Below are positions 8,428 through 16,205 of a stretch of 64,000 bases of DNA, piece after piece. The stretch covers positions 358,161-422,160 of the forward strand of contig NZ_LT635451.1 of NCBI RefSeq assembly GCF_900120005.1, written 5' to 3'. The DNA comes from Holdemania sp. Marseille-P2844. Lineage in GTDB: Bacteria > Bacillota_I > Bacilli_A > Erysipelotrichales > Erysipelotrichaceae. The notes beneath the pieces were generated by a model. The model did no database searches, had not been told where the DNA came from, and saw only the letters and a program-made list of their open reading frames with translations. Each line of letters opens with the position of its first letter. Position 1 is the stretch's first letter. The position numbers and the translations under genes are program-made.

Positions 8428-8494
8428 ATGGGAGGGGCGAAATTTATTTTCCCTCTACCCTATTCCTTGCCGTCTTGAAGCGTGCCGGCGGCGA

Positions 8495-8523
8495 TTGACA
8501 GCTGCGCCGCGGCTTGTTACAAT
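8495..8523 (+). promoter_or_regulatory. Sigma-A-type promoter of the MarR-flavodoxin operon
   Basis: TTGACA (8495-8500), a 17-base spacer and TACAAT (8518-8523). It lies only about 30 bases after the intron end, so the intron did not disrupt it. Confidence 0.85.
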
Positions 8524-8533
8524 GAAACAAGAA

Positions 8534-8549
8534 AGGTAACTTGTTACCT
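8534..8549 (+). promoter_or_regulatory. Palindromic operator, probably for the MarR protein
   Basis: AGGTAAC-TT-GTTACCT is a perfect palindrome with 7-base arms placed just after the expected transcription start. MarR proteins bind such short inverted repeats and usually repress themselves. Confidence 0.65.
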
Positions 8550-8565
8550 GTAAAAGGAGAACAAC

Positions 8566-9045
8566 ATGGAAATTTCCGATTTGGTGAGGCGCTTTTCCGA
8601 TATGCCCGAACATCAGCGAAAAGCGATCTTCAGCCAGCTGATGATCGCCGCGAACCGGCTTCAAACAGTTTTTGATCATGAAATACCGCAGGTTACGTTG
8701 AAACAGTTCATGCTTTTAACAATGGTCCGGCAGTCTGATCAGCAGCTGACCCTCACGCAGTCAGGCAAATTGTCAGGCTGTTCGCGTCAGAATGTGAAAA
8801 AGCTGGCGGAAGCGCTGCAGCGCAAAGGATTTGTCCGCGTGCATCCTGACGCCGCAGACAGCCGCGCCTCACGGATTGAACCCACGCCGGCGCTGGAGGC
8901 TTATTTTAATTCGCTGAGCACTTTGTTCCAACAGCGGCTGGCGACGTTGTTCGCGGATTTCAGCGAAGCGGAAACGGAACAGCTTTTTCAGCTTTTGGTT
9001 AAATTAGCGGCGGGGATCGACGCGCTGGAAGGAGAACGGGCATGA
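8566..9045 (+). CDS. MarR-family transcriptional regulator
   Basis: A 159-residue winged-helix regulator. The HTH region is LTLTQSGKLSGCSRQNVKKLAEALQRKGFV, followed by the wing RVHPDAADSRASRIEPTPAL. The flanking helices would form the dimer interface. It is translated from a strong AAAAGGAGA site and overlaps the flavodoxin gene by ATGA, so both are controlled by the promoter and palindrome just upstream. The ligand is unknown; a Cys in the recognition region (SGCSRQ) leaves redox or electrophile sensing possible but unproved. Confidence 0.92.
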   Translation: MEISDLVRRFSDMPEHQRKAIFSQLMIAANRLQTVFDHEIPQVTLKQFMLLTMVRQSDQQLTLTQSGKLSGCSRQNVKKLAEALQRKGFVRVHPDAADSRASRIEPTPALEAYFNSLSTLFQQRLATLFADFSEAETEQLFQLLVKLAAGIDALEGERA

Positions 9046-9581
9046 AAAAAGTTCTGGTTCTGGTTCAATCAAAGTATGGCGCTTCGCGGCAATATGCCAG
9101 GTGGCTGGCGGAACGGATAGCCAGCGATCTGGCGGAAACAAAAAATTTTGATCCGCAGAATTTTGATCGTTATGCAAAGATCGTGCTGGTGGGCGGCGTG
9201 TATGCTGGAACGATGGCCGGCGTAGATTTTCTGAAAAAACACCGGGCGCGTTTAAACGGGAAGATGATCGCCGTGTTCGCGGTGGGCGCCAGTCCGGCGG
9301 ATGCGGACGAACTGAATCGGATGCAGCATTGGCTGAACGAAAGGCTGCCGGATGCGGCGTTATTTTACGGCCGGGGGCGTTATGATGAGCAGCAGATGAA
9401 TTTTATGGACCGCACGCTGTGCCGGATGCTGAAAAAATCACTGCTTAAAAAAGATCCGGCTACTCTAAAGCCCTGGGCACGGGCAATGCTGGAAAGCGAA
9501 GGGCGGGGGGCTTGCGACTGGTGCGATCCGAACGCCTTGGAGCCGCTTTGTTCCGTCTTGAAGAATGAAATGAACGAATAA
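9042..9581 (+). CDS. Flavodoxin-domain protein
   Basis: A 179-residue protein with the flavodoxin fold: VLVLVQSKYGASRQYARWLAERI matches the FMN phosphate-binding loop, and IVLVGGVYAGTMAGVDFLKKH and MIAVFAVGAS match the following strands. It resembles the menaquinone-dependent protoporphyrinogen oxidase-like flavodoxins of Firmicutes. The C-terminus has an added CDWCDP motif that could bind metal or act in redox chemistry. Co-transcription with a MarR regulator suggests an inducible electron-transfer or stress role. No partner enzyme lies nearby. Confidence 0.85.
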   Translation: MKKVLVLVQSKYGASRQYARWLAERIASDLAETKNFDPQNFDRYAKIVLVGGVYAGTMAGVDFLKKHRARLNGKMIAVFAVGASPADADELNRMQHWLNERLPDAALFYGRGRYDEQQMNFMDRTLCRMLKKSLLKKDPATLKPWARAMLESEGRGACDWCDPNALEPLCSVLKNEMNE

Positions 9582-9588
9582 GATAAGA

Positions 9589-9619
9589 CTGCGGCATGGG
9601 AGAGTGATCCATGCCGCAG
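9589..9619. other. Inverted repeat between convergent genes
   Basis: CTGCGGCATGG (9589-9599) is the exact reverse complement of CCATGCCGCAG (9609-9619). It sits between the ends of two convergent genes, so it may end transcription, but neither side has a proper T-tract. Confidence 0.4.
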
Positions 9620-9653
9620 CCGTTTGATTCCAGAGAAAATGAAGGAAAATAAT

Positions 9654-11072
9654 TTATTGTTTTTGTCCGGGATGGCGATGGTCCGCCGGTTTGCGCAAAA
9701 GCAGCGAGCGCAGCTTTGTGCCGTCGTAGGGATAAAGCGGATAGCAGTAGTTGCCTGACAATGTGTCGGTCTTCAGCATCAGCACGATGATTGCGGCAGT
9801 TCCCACAACCAGCCCCCACGGGCCGAACAGCGCGATCAGAATCAACAAGCTCATCCGGAAGAATTTGAAGCTGTACCCCAGTTCAAAGCTGGGCTGGGCA
9901 TAATTGCTCAGCGCCACAAAGGCCATATATAAAATGACCTCGCCGTTAAACCAGCCGGTGCTGACGGCATATTCGCCCAAGATCACTGCGCCGAGGATGC
10001 TGAAGGCGCTGGATAAAGACGAAGGGGTGTTTAACGACGCCAGCCGCAGACCGTCGATCATCACCTCAATGATCAACAGCTGCGCTAATACCGGAATTGC
10101 GGCACTTTGTTCGATCAGGATGAAATGCAGATTTTCCGGCAGCAGCCAGGGACAGCGCAGCGCCAGATACCAGCAGGGCGTAAAGAATAACGTCAGGAAA
10201 AAGATCAGGATCCGCACCAGTTTTAAATACGTTCCGATCAAAGGCGGAAAGTAATAATCATTGGCTTCCTGAAAGAAATCGAAGAAATGCGTCGGCAGAA
10301 TCATCGCCGAGGGCGTGTTGTCTGTCAGCACGATCAGATTGCCTTCAAGGATACTGGCGCTGGCAGTATCGGGGCGCTCGGTAAAGCGGATCCGCGGCAG
10401 TGGGTTGAGCCATTGCCTGGGTAGCAGACATTCCGCCAGACTTTCCTGAGACAGACTCAGACCGTCAACCTCGGTGTCATTCAGTTTCGTCCGTACTTTC
10501 TCCAGCAGTTTTCGATCAACCTTGTCGCGCAGATAGCACAGCACGACATCGGTTTTGGACCGGCTGCCAACCTGAACATATTCATAGATCAGTTTCGGAT
10601 CGCGGATCCGCCGGCGGATCAAAGCAGTATTGAAGATAAGCGTTTCAACGAATGCATCACGCGAGCCGCGCAGCACGCGGTCATCCTCCGGTTCCTGCAT
10701 CGAGCGCACCGGATAGCTGCGGGCGTCGATCAGCACCGCTTCCTGCGCGCCCTCGGCCAGAAACAACAACGTTCCGCTCAACACGGCGTCAACCGCTTTG
10801 GCCAGATCGGTCGTGCCTTCCACTTCCAGATAGGGGATCTGTCGGGCCAGCCAGCCGCTGATGGAAGCCTCCGCCAGCGGATCCAGCTTCATCATGTGCT
10901 CCATGATTTTCTCCATTACTTCGTCCTTGGCGAAGCCGTCGATAAAGATCAGCTCGCCCTGACCTTGCTTGAGATCAAAGACGGTGCTGACGCAGTCAAA
11001 GCTCTCCTCAATCGGCAGCCGCCGGTGCAGATCGGCGGAGAACTCGACGGTGAAAGCGCTTGATTTTTCCAA
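9654..11072 (-). CDS. GerA/SpoVAF-family spore germination protein
   Basis: A 472-residue membrane protein of the GerA alpha-subunit family. An N-terminal soluble region of about 240 residues (with GELIFIDGFAKDEVMEKIM and the DARSYPVRSMQEPEDDRVLRG stretch typical of the family) is followed by about five membrane helices from residue ~285 on, with the conserved PSSLSSAFSILGAVILGEYAV. SpoVAF is the closest type I recognise, since no B- or C-subunit genes adjoin. The family acts in the spore inner membrane. The open frame starts at a GTG (11081), but GAGGTGA lies right there and points instead to the TTG at 11070-11072. The gene stands alone and is divergent from the PII-like gene. Confidence 0.85.
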   Translation of the reverse strand: MEKSSAFTVEFSADLHRRLPIEESFDCVSTVFDLKQGQGELIFIDGFAKDEVMEKIMEHMMKLDPLAEASISGWLARQIPYLEVEGTTDLAKAVDAVLSGTLLFLAEGAQEAVLIDARSYPVRSMQEPEDDRVLRGSRDAFVETLIFNTALIRRRIRDPKLIYEYVQVGSRSKTDVVLCYLRDKVDRKLLEKVRTKLNDTEVDGLSLSQESLAECLLPRQWLNPLPRIRFTERPDTASASILEGNLIVLTDNTPSAMILPTHFFDFFQEANDYYFPPLIGTYLKLVRILIFFLTLFFTPCWYLALRCPWLLPENLHFILIEQSAAIPVLAQLLIIEVMIDGLRLASLNTPSSLSSAFSILGAVILGEYAVSTGWFNGEVILYMAFVALSNYAQPSFELGYSFKFFRMSLLILIALFGPWGLVVGTAAIIVLMLKTDTLSGNYCYPLYPYDGTKLRSLLLRKPADHRHPGQKQ

Positions 11073-11129
11073 AAAAATCACCTCGTTTCCAGTATTCCCA
11101 AATCTGCGGTTTTCTTGCGGGGAAATTCC

Positions 11130-11157
11130 TTGTCAAACAGAAAACCGGTGCTATAAT
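11130..11157 (+). promoter_or_regulatory. Promoter of the PII-like/antiporter operon
   Basis: TTGTCA (11130-11135), a 16-base spacer and TATAAT (11152-11157), 31 bases before the start codon. Confidence 0.75.
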
Positions 11158-11188
11158 AAAACAGGTTTTAAGAAAAGAGGGACGTTGT

Positions 11189-11524
11189 ATGGAATTATTA
11201 TTTTTTGTCATGAATCAGATTGATAAATTAGATCAGCTGCTGAAAGACTTATCGAACGAAAAGAAATTCAGCGCGACGATCATCGACAGCGCGGGGATGG
11301 CGCGGCTGTTGGCGGATCACGATTATCTGTTCGGCTCGCTGCGAGCGCTGTTAAACAACTCGCAGGTCAACAGTAAGACGATCTTCATGGTGCTCAATCA
11401 TGAGGATGTCGAACACGCGGTGCAGATCATCGAAAAGAACGTCGGCAATCTGGACGAGCCGAACACGGGCGTCGTCTTCACGGTGCCGGTCAGCTATGTT
11501 AAGGGCATTGTGAAGAAGGGGTAA
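11189..11524 (+). CDS. Small PII-like regulatory protein next to an antiporter
   Basis: A 111-residue protein. Its pattern, a beta-strand (MELLFFVMNQ), an amphipathic helix, SATIIDSAGMARLLA, a KTIFMVLNHEDVEHAVQIIEKNVG helix and the ending PNTGVVFTVPVSYVKGI, resembles the ferredoxin-like fold of PII-like proteins, in which the last strand often reads tG-fvFtvpV. It ends 5 bases before the antiporter gene and shares its promoter. The natural inference is a ligand-sensing subunit that gates the antiporter. Start ATG at 11189 is preceded by GAGGG; earlier in-frame codons lie inside the promoter. No exact family name can be given. Confidence 0.7.
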   Translation: MELLFFVMNQIDKLDQLLKDLSNEKKFSATIIDSAGMARLLADHDYLFGSLRALLNNSQVNSKTIFMVLNHEDVEHAVQIIEKNVGNLDEPNTGVVFTVPVSYVKGIVKKG

Positions 11525-11529
11525 TCACG

Positions 11530-12696
11530 ATGCAGCAGTTAATGAGTTTAGCGATCCTGCTGCTGACGGGATTGGTTTTCGGCCGGCTGATGAAGCTGGT
11601 TAAAATGCCGAACGTCACCGGCTATCTGATCGGCGGTCTGATCGTCGGTCCATCCATTTTAAATCTTGTGCACGCCGATGCGCTCAGTCAGCTCGGCTTT
11701 ATTTCCAGCGTGGCGCTGGGCTTCATCGCCTTTTCAATCGGCAGTGAATTCAAGGCCAGCTATTTCAAACGCGTCGGCATGACGCCGATCGTCATCGCGA
11801 TTCTGGAAGCGATGGTGGCGGTCGTGCTGGTTATCGCCTCGCTGATCGCCTTCGGTTTTGATCCGGCATTCTCGTTTGTGCTGGGAGCCATCGCGGCGGC
11901 GACCGCGCCGGCGGCGACGATCATGGTCATCCGCCAGTATCGTGCGAAGGGGCCGGTGACGGAAACGCTGCTGAGCGTCGTCGCGCTGGACGATGCGGTT
12001 GCGTTAATCGGCTTCGGTATCGCGGTGGCGATCGCCCAGATGATCGAAAACCCGGGCAGCGGTAATCTGATGATGCAGCTGATGGATCCGGTGATCGAGA
12101 TTCTCGGTTCGCTGGGCAGCGGCGCCGTTCTGGGTTTTCTGATGTTGATTCCACTGAAGTTTTTCCATGATGAAGATAACCGGCAGGCGCTGATCTACGC
12201 GTTTATCTTCATTGCGCTGTTTGTTTCCAGCACGTTTGGCTTCTCGGATCTGCTGACGTGCATGGCGATGGGCGCGGTCTTTGCGAACATCTCTAACGAA
12301 AGCGACAAGGTCATGGCGATTGCCGACCGCCTGACGCCGCCGATCTTCATGGCGTTCTTCGTCCTTTCCGGGGCGGATCTGAAGCTGAGCATCCTGCCTT
12401 CGATCGGCCTGGTCGGCATCATTTATGTCGTCATGCGCGTGGTCGGCAAGTTCTTGGGCGCCTGGGCAGGGGCAAAGATCATGCATGCCAGCGAACCGGT
12501 GCAGAAGTATCTGGGCTGGGCGTTATTGCCGCAGGCCGGCGTCGCGATTGGTCTGACCGTCGTCGCGCAGACCGTTGTGCCGCAGTACGCGGAAACCGTG
12601 CGGGCAGTTGTCCTGTGCGGTACCCTGATTTATGAACTGATCGGTCCGAGCGTGTCCAAGTGGGCGCTGACGCAGGCGGGCGAGATCGTGGAATAA
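11530..12696 (+). CDS. Cation:proton antiporter (CPA2/Kef-NhaP-like)
   Basis: A 388-residue integral membrane protein with about 12 hydrophobic helices. Diagnostic segments are MPNVTGYLIGGLIVGPSIL near the start, FIAFSIGSEFK, ATAPAATIMVIRQYRAKGPVTE with the unwound-helix TAPAA, and VVALDDAVALIGFG with the paired Asp that carry cations and protons in this fold. It ends after the membrane domain and has no cytoplasmic RCK or TrkA domain. Regulation could instead come from the PII-like protein encoded just upstream. Expected role: exchange of Na+ or K+ for H+. The ion preference cannot be told. A terminator follows. Confidence 0.9.
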   Translation: MQQLMSLAILLLTGLVFGRLMKLVKMPNVTGYLIGGLIVGPSILNLVHADALSQLGFISSVALGFIAFSIGSEFKASYFKRVGMTPIVIAILEAMVAVVLVIASLIAFGFDPAFSFVLGAIAAATAPAATIMVIRQYRAKGPVTETLLSVVALDDAVALIGFGIAVAIAQMIENPGSGNLMMQLMDPVIEILGSLGSGAVLGFLMLIPLKFFHDEDNRQALIYAFIFIALFVSSTFGFSDLLTCMAMGAVFANISNESDKVMAIADRLTPPIFMAFFVLSGADLKLSILPSIGLVGIIYVVMRVVGKFLGAWAGAKIMHASEPVQKYLGWALLPQAGVAIGLTVVAQTVVPQYAETVRAVVLCGTLIYELIGPSVSKWALTQAGEIVE

Positions 12697-12701
12697 GAAT
12701 G

Positions 12702-12741
12702 AAGCAGAGCGTTCGTTTTGAGACGATGTTCTGCTTTTTCT
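12702..12741 (+). terminator. Terminator after the antiporter gene
   Basis: AAGCAGA pairs with TCTGCTT, with extra pairing inward, followed by T-rich sequence (TTTTTCT). Confidence 0.75.
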
Positions 12742-12845
12742 CTGCCGGAAAGAAAAAGAAATCCGAAATCGTGATCGGATTTAAGCGGAAAGACGTGACA
12801 AACAGGATGGAACATGATAAATTTTTAACCATGAGGTGAATGGGT

Positions 12846-13997
12846 ATGAAAGAACAATGCAAGACATGGGTTAAGCAGCATCTTGACGAAGGGATGGAGC
12901 TGGTCAAGGCGATGTATGAGCATCCTGAACTGGGCGATCAGGAATTTGAATCAATGGCGCTGCTATGCGAAAAACTGGAACAGCTGGGGTTTGCGGTGGA
13001 GCGGAGCTATCTGCTTCCGACCGGCTTCATCGGCCGCTATGATTCTGGAAAGCCGGGACCGAAAATCGCGTTTTTATGCGAATACGATGCGCTGCCGGAG
13101 GTCGGCCACGGCTGCGGCCACAACCTGATCGCGGCGATCGGCGTGCTGGCGGGCGGCGCTTATAAAGCGGTGATCGATCAGCTGGGCGGAGAAGTTCGGG
13201 TAATCGGGACGCCGGCCGAGGAAAACTTCGGCGGCAAGGTGCGGATGGCCGAGAAGGGCTGCTTCGACGATCTTGATGCGGCGATGATGATCCATCCGGG
13301 CACGGAAAACCGGCTGGGCGGCAGAACCAACGCGCTGATGCCGCTGAAATTTGAATTCTTTGGCAAAAACGCACACGCCTGCCACCCGCAGGAAGGCCGC
13401 AGCGCGCTGGACGCGGCGGTCAATACGTTTGTCGCAATCAACATGCTGCGGCAGTTTATGGAACCGGGCAGCTTTATTCACGGAATCGTCAAGGACGGCG
13501 GGGAAGCGGCCAACGTCATCCCGGCCTATGCGTCGCTGGAATACTATTTCCGCGCGCCGACGATGGCGGAGGCGAAGGCGATGTCGCAGCGGGCGGTGGA
13601 GTGCGCCGAGGGGGCTTGCCAGATGGCCGGGACGACCTTGAAAACAAGCATGTACGAATGTCCGTACGAAGACAATAAAATCAATTATACACTGTGCAAA
13701 TTGCTGGAAAAACAATATGCCGAACTGGGCTTAAGCGACATCCAGCCGGTCGACGAGGTGCCGGGCGGTTCCAGCGATATCGGCGCGGTCAGCTACCGCT
13801 GTCCGGCGCTGCACGGATATATCCAGATCTGCGGATGTGAAGTGACAGGTCATTCCCGCGAGATGGCGGCCGCGACGATCAGTCCGCAGGGGTGCGCAGG
13901 GTTGGAAAACGGCGCCAGCGCGCTGGCGATGTGCGCGGTTGAGCTGGCCTCGGATCCGCAGCTGCTGCGGCAGGTCAAGGAAGAATTCGCGCGTTAA
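12846..13997 (+). CDS. M20-family amidohydrolase/peptidase
   Basis: A 383-residue zinc-dependent hydrolase of the M20D type (aminoacylase, hippurate hydrolase and aminobenzoyl-glutamate hydrolase relatives). Metal-site motifs are LCEYDALPEVGHGCGHNL, GTPAEENFGGK and MIHPGTENR, with a late PGGSSDIGAVSY and GHSREMA. The dimerisation (lid) insert begins at MPLKFEFFGKNAHACHPQEGRSALDA. It should split an amide bond between an acyl or aryl group and an amino acid, or in a dipeptide, in the cytoplasm. Two ATG codons compete: 12840 lies against GAGGTG, whereas 12846 has 7 bases of spacing, so 12846 is preferred. Its last bases overlap the 3' end of the convergent murB. Confidence 0.9.
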   Translation: MKEQCKTWVKQHLDEGMELVKAMYEHPELGDQEFESMALLCEKLEQLGFAVERSYLLPTGFIGRYDSGKPGPKIAFLCEYDALPEVGHGCGHNLIAAIGVLAGGAYKAVIDQLGGEVRVIGTPAEENFGGKVRMAEKGCFDDLDAAMMIHPGTENRLGGRTNALMPLKFEFFGKNAHACHPQEGRSALDAAVNTFVAINMLRQFMEPGSFIHGIVKDGGEAANVIPAYASLEYYFRAPTMAEAKAMSQRAVECAEGACQMAGTTLKTSMYECPYEDNKINYTLCKLLEKQYAELGLSDIQPVDEVPGGSSDIGAVSYRCPALHGYIQICGCEVTGHSREMAAATISPQGCAGLENGASALAMCAVELASDPQLLRQVKEEFAR

Positions 13998-14893
13998 AGC
14001 GTTTCAATTTCACATTCCAGAACGACGGAGGTCTGATCGAAGACCTCCTTTTGTATGTGCGCGACCAACGCCGTGACATCGCCGCTGGAAGCCTGATTGC
14101 GGTTGATGATAAAGCCGGCGTGTTTTTCCGAAACCTGCGCGCCGCCGATCTGTTTACCTTTGAGGCCGCACTGGTCGATCAGGGCCGAGGCGTAATGACC
14201 GGCGGGGCGCTTAAACACACTGCCGGCGCTGGGATAGTCCAGCGGCTGCCTGGCGGTGCGGCGGGCCATGGTTTCTTCCATGAGTGCTTTGATTTCCTGG
14301 CGGCGGCCCGGCGTCAGACGAAAGACGGCGCTGACTAACACATGGTTTTGATCATTGAGCAGGCTGGAACGATAGCCGAAGCGCAGCTGATCGCGGGTGA
14401 AGGTTTTTTCTTCACCGTCGACTAAAACCTGGGCGGATTCCAGAATCTCTGAAAGCTCTGTGCCGAAAGCACCGCTGTTGTTGTGCAGCGCGCCCCCGAC
14501 GCTGCCGGGAATTCCATACAAACGTTCCAGTCCGGATAATTCCGCCTGCATCGCGCCGTTGCACAGCCGCTTGATCGTGAGTCCGGCGTCCGCCCGCAGC
14601 AGCGTGCCTTTCCGCCTCAGTCCGGCCCAGTTGGACCGCAGCAGGATGATCATCCCCGGATAGCCGGCGGTTGGGATCAGAACGTTGCTGGCCTGACCTA
14701 AAATCCGGTAGGGAATTTCCGCCCGCGCCGCACAAACCACACAGTCCCGCAGCTTGGCAGCAGTGTCGGGCAGTGCGACTAACTCCGCCGGCCCGCCGAT
14801 ATGAAACGACGTGTACGGCGCCATCGTCACCCGCCGCTGCAGTTCAATATTTTTCTGTTGAAGCTCCTGAATCAGATTTAAGTCAATACGCAT
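13994..14893 (-). CDS. murB: UDP-N-acetylenolpyruvoylglucosamine reductase
   Basis: A 299-residue flavoenzyme of peptidoglycan precursor synthesis that reduces UDP-GlcNAc-enolpyruvate to UDP-MurNAc with NADPH. The FAD-binding part contains TSFHIGGPAELVALP, ILGQASNVLI and GIPGSVGGALHNNSGAFGTEL. FGYRSSLL and DYPSAGSVFKRPAGHYASALIDQCGLKG contain the catalytic Ser region, and a Glu-rich end (LECEIE) completes it. Length and the short loop fit type II MurB of Firmicutes. Reverse-strand AAGGAGAGAG precedes the ATG. It is divergent from the pilus locus. Confidence 0.96.
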   Translation of the reverse strand: MRIDLNLIQELQQKNIELQRRVTMAPYTSFHIGGPAELVALPDTAAKLRDCVVCAARAEIPYRILGQASNVLIPTAGYPGMIILLRSNWAGLRRKGTLLRADAGLTIKRLCNGAMQAELSGLERLYGIPGSVGGALHNNSGAFGTELSEILESAQVLVDGEEKTFTRDQLRFGYRSSLLNDQNHVLVSAVFRLTPGRRQEIKALMEETMARRTARQPLDYPSAGSVFKRPAGHYASALIDQCGLKGKQIGGAQVSEKHAGFIINRNQASSGDVTALVAHIQKEVFDQTSVVLECEIETL

Positions 14894-14959
14894 AGTCTCT
14901 CTCCTTTAAAAATGTTAGAAGTTTACGGCTGAATTCTGGGCAGACATCCTTAAAGATGA

Positions 14960-14965
14960 TATAAT
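14960..14965 (+). promoter_or_regulatory. -10 element of the pilus operon promoter
   Basis: TATAAT lies about 40 bases before the pilC start. A weak TGGGCA occurs 17 bases further upstream (14937-14942). It is the only promoter-like site between murB and pilC. Confidence 0.5.
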
Positions 14966-15004
14966 AATAAAAATGATCTAACCGAAATGAAGGATGTGTG
15001 TTGA

Positions 15005-16191
15005 ATGGAGTCCTATCTTTATACGGCAGTGAACAACGAAGGAAAAAAGTACGGGGCGAGAAGCGGGCGGAAGACGTCGTGCATCTCTACTCGCTGTTGA
15101 ATAACGAAGGGCTGTATTGTCTCAACGCCCACCGCAAGGCACAATGGGAAACCCAGACGGTAAAACCGAAAAATCAGGAGCTTTCTCTGATGTGCAAGCA
15201 GCTGTCAGCGATGTTAAGCTCAGGGATTCCGTTAGTCAACGCCCTGGAAATGCTGCGGCAGAAAAGTGATAAGAAGAAAATGAAGAAGCTGTATGCTCAG
15301 CTGGTCGAGGAAGTGCGCAAAGGCTCTTCGCTGACGCTGGCGATGAAGCAATGTCAGCAGGCGTTTCCGCCGCTGTTGATCTATCTGGTGCAGGCTGGAG
15401 AGATGAACGGAACGCTGGATTCGGTCATGGAGCGCATGGCGGGGCATTACGACAAAGAATATAAGCTGCGCAACAAGGTCACCTCTGCTTTAATCTATCC
15501 GATTATGCTGCTGGTGGTGACCGTTGCCGTCATCCTTGCGCTGATGACTTCCGTTGTGCCGAGCTTTTTGAGCATGGTCGGGGATATGGAGCTGCCGTGG
15601 AATACGCTGCTGCTGATCTCCATGAGCAATTTCATCGTCGCTTACTGGCCGTTTCTGCTCTTAGGCGTGCTGGTGGCGATCCTCGGTTTCCGGATGGCCT
15701 TGAAAGTGCCGGCAATCCGCCGGGGCTTCGATGAGATTAAAGTAAAATTTCCGGTGTTTGGAACGCTGAACCGGATCGTTGCGACCTCGCGGTTTGCGCG
15801 GACGTTTTCCTCGCTGTATTCCAGCGGAATTTCCGTCATTGATTCGCTGCAGGTATCCGGCGACGTCTTAAATAACAGCTATTTTACCGAAAAGGTGAAC
15901 TGGATCTGTGAACGGGTGCGGCGGGGTGAGATGCTCTCCCGTTCGATTGAAGCTTCTGAAGCGTTCGATCCCTTGCTGAACTCGATGATGTATGTCGGCG
16001 AGGAATCCGGATCGCTGGAGGAAGTGCTGAATTCAATCTCGGATTATTACGATACGGAAGCGGACAACGCGACGCAGAAGATGGTCGCGCTGATGGAGCC
16101 GATCATGATCGTGATTCTGGCGATCATCATCTTCTTCGTTATTATTTCCATCATCATGCCAATTTATGATTCCTACGGGATGATCGCATAG
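15005..16191 (+). CDS. pilC: Type IV pilus inner-membrane platform protein PilC/GspF, requires a -1 frameshift
   Basis: The polytopic platform protein of type IV pili and type II secretion. It carries two GspF domains: QLSAMLSSGIPLVNALEML to about residue 160 with a membrane helix after it, and FARTFSSLYSSGISVIDSLQV onward, ending in the typical hydrophobic tail (EPIMIVILAIIIFFVIISIIMP). The N-terminus is odd. ATG 15005 gives MESYLYTAVNNEGKK, the usual PilC start, but that frame stops at 15098-15100. The rest (VRGEKRAEDVV onward) lies in the -1 frame. The switch falls exactly at A AAA AAG (15043-15049). Joined, the protein has 395 residues, normal for PilC. An unshifted product could start only at GTG 14998, giving an unrelated N-terminus. 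See findings. Confidence 0.88.
15043..15049 (+). other. A AAA AAG slippery heptamer in pilC
   Basis: In the frame starting at 15005 the codons are GGA AAA AAG TAC. Slipping back one base on AAA AAG continues as GTA CGG GGC, the frame of the rest of PilC. This is the same heptamer as in E. coli dnaX. Confidence 0.6.
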
Positions 16192-16205
16192 CAGGGGGAA
16201 GCATT

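Larger units (their letters stand above)
6542..8463 (+). mobile_element. Group II intron, class C-like, with encoded reverse transcriptase
   Basis: The 5' end is GTGTGCC, matching the GUGYG consensus. About 540 bases of non-coding domain I-IV sequence follow, then the reverse transcriptase gene, then domain V (8395-8427) and domain VI. The 3' end is placed at 8463 (CTACCCTAT), seven positions after and including a bulged A at 8457 that would serve as branch point. The six bases before the intron (TTTTTC, 6536-6541) pair perfectly with GAAAAA at 6868-6873, a credible IBS1/EBS1 pair. Length is 1922 bases. Insertion right behind a terminator stem, and a reverse transcriptase without an endonuclease domain, fit class C. 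The element looks intact. The 3' boundary could be off by one or two bases. Confidence 0.9.

Noticed and set aside
12759-12782. AAATCCG/CGGATTT hairpin as a second terminator after the antiporter
   Set aside because: It has no T-tract on the + strand and no gene on the minus strand needs a terminator there.
14998-15049. GTG 14998 as the start of an unshifted pilC
   Set aside because: It gives an N-terminus (LNGVLSLYGSEQRR) unlike any PilC, with only three bases between AAGGA and the codon, whereas the overlapping frame from 15005 gives the correct PilC beginning.
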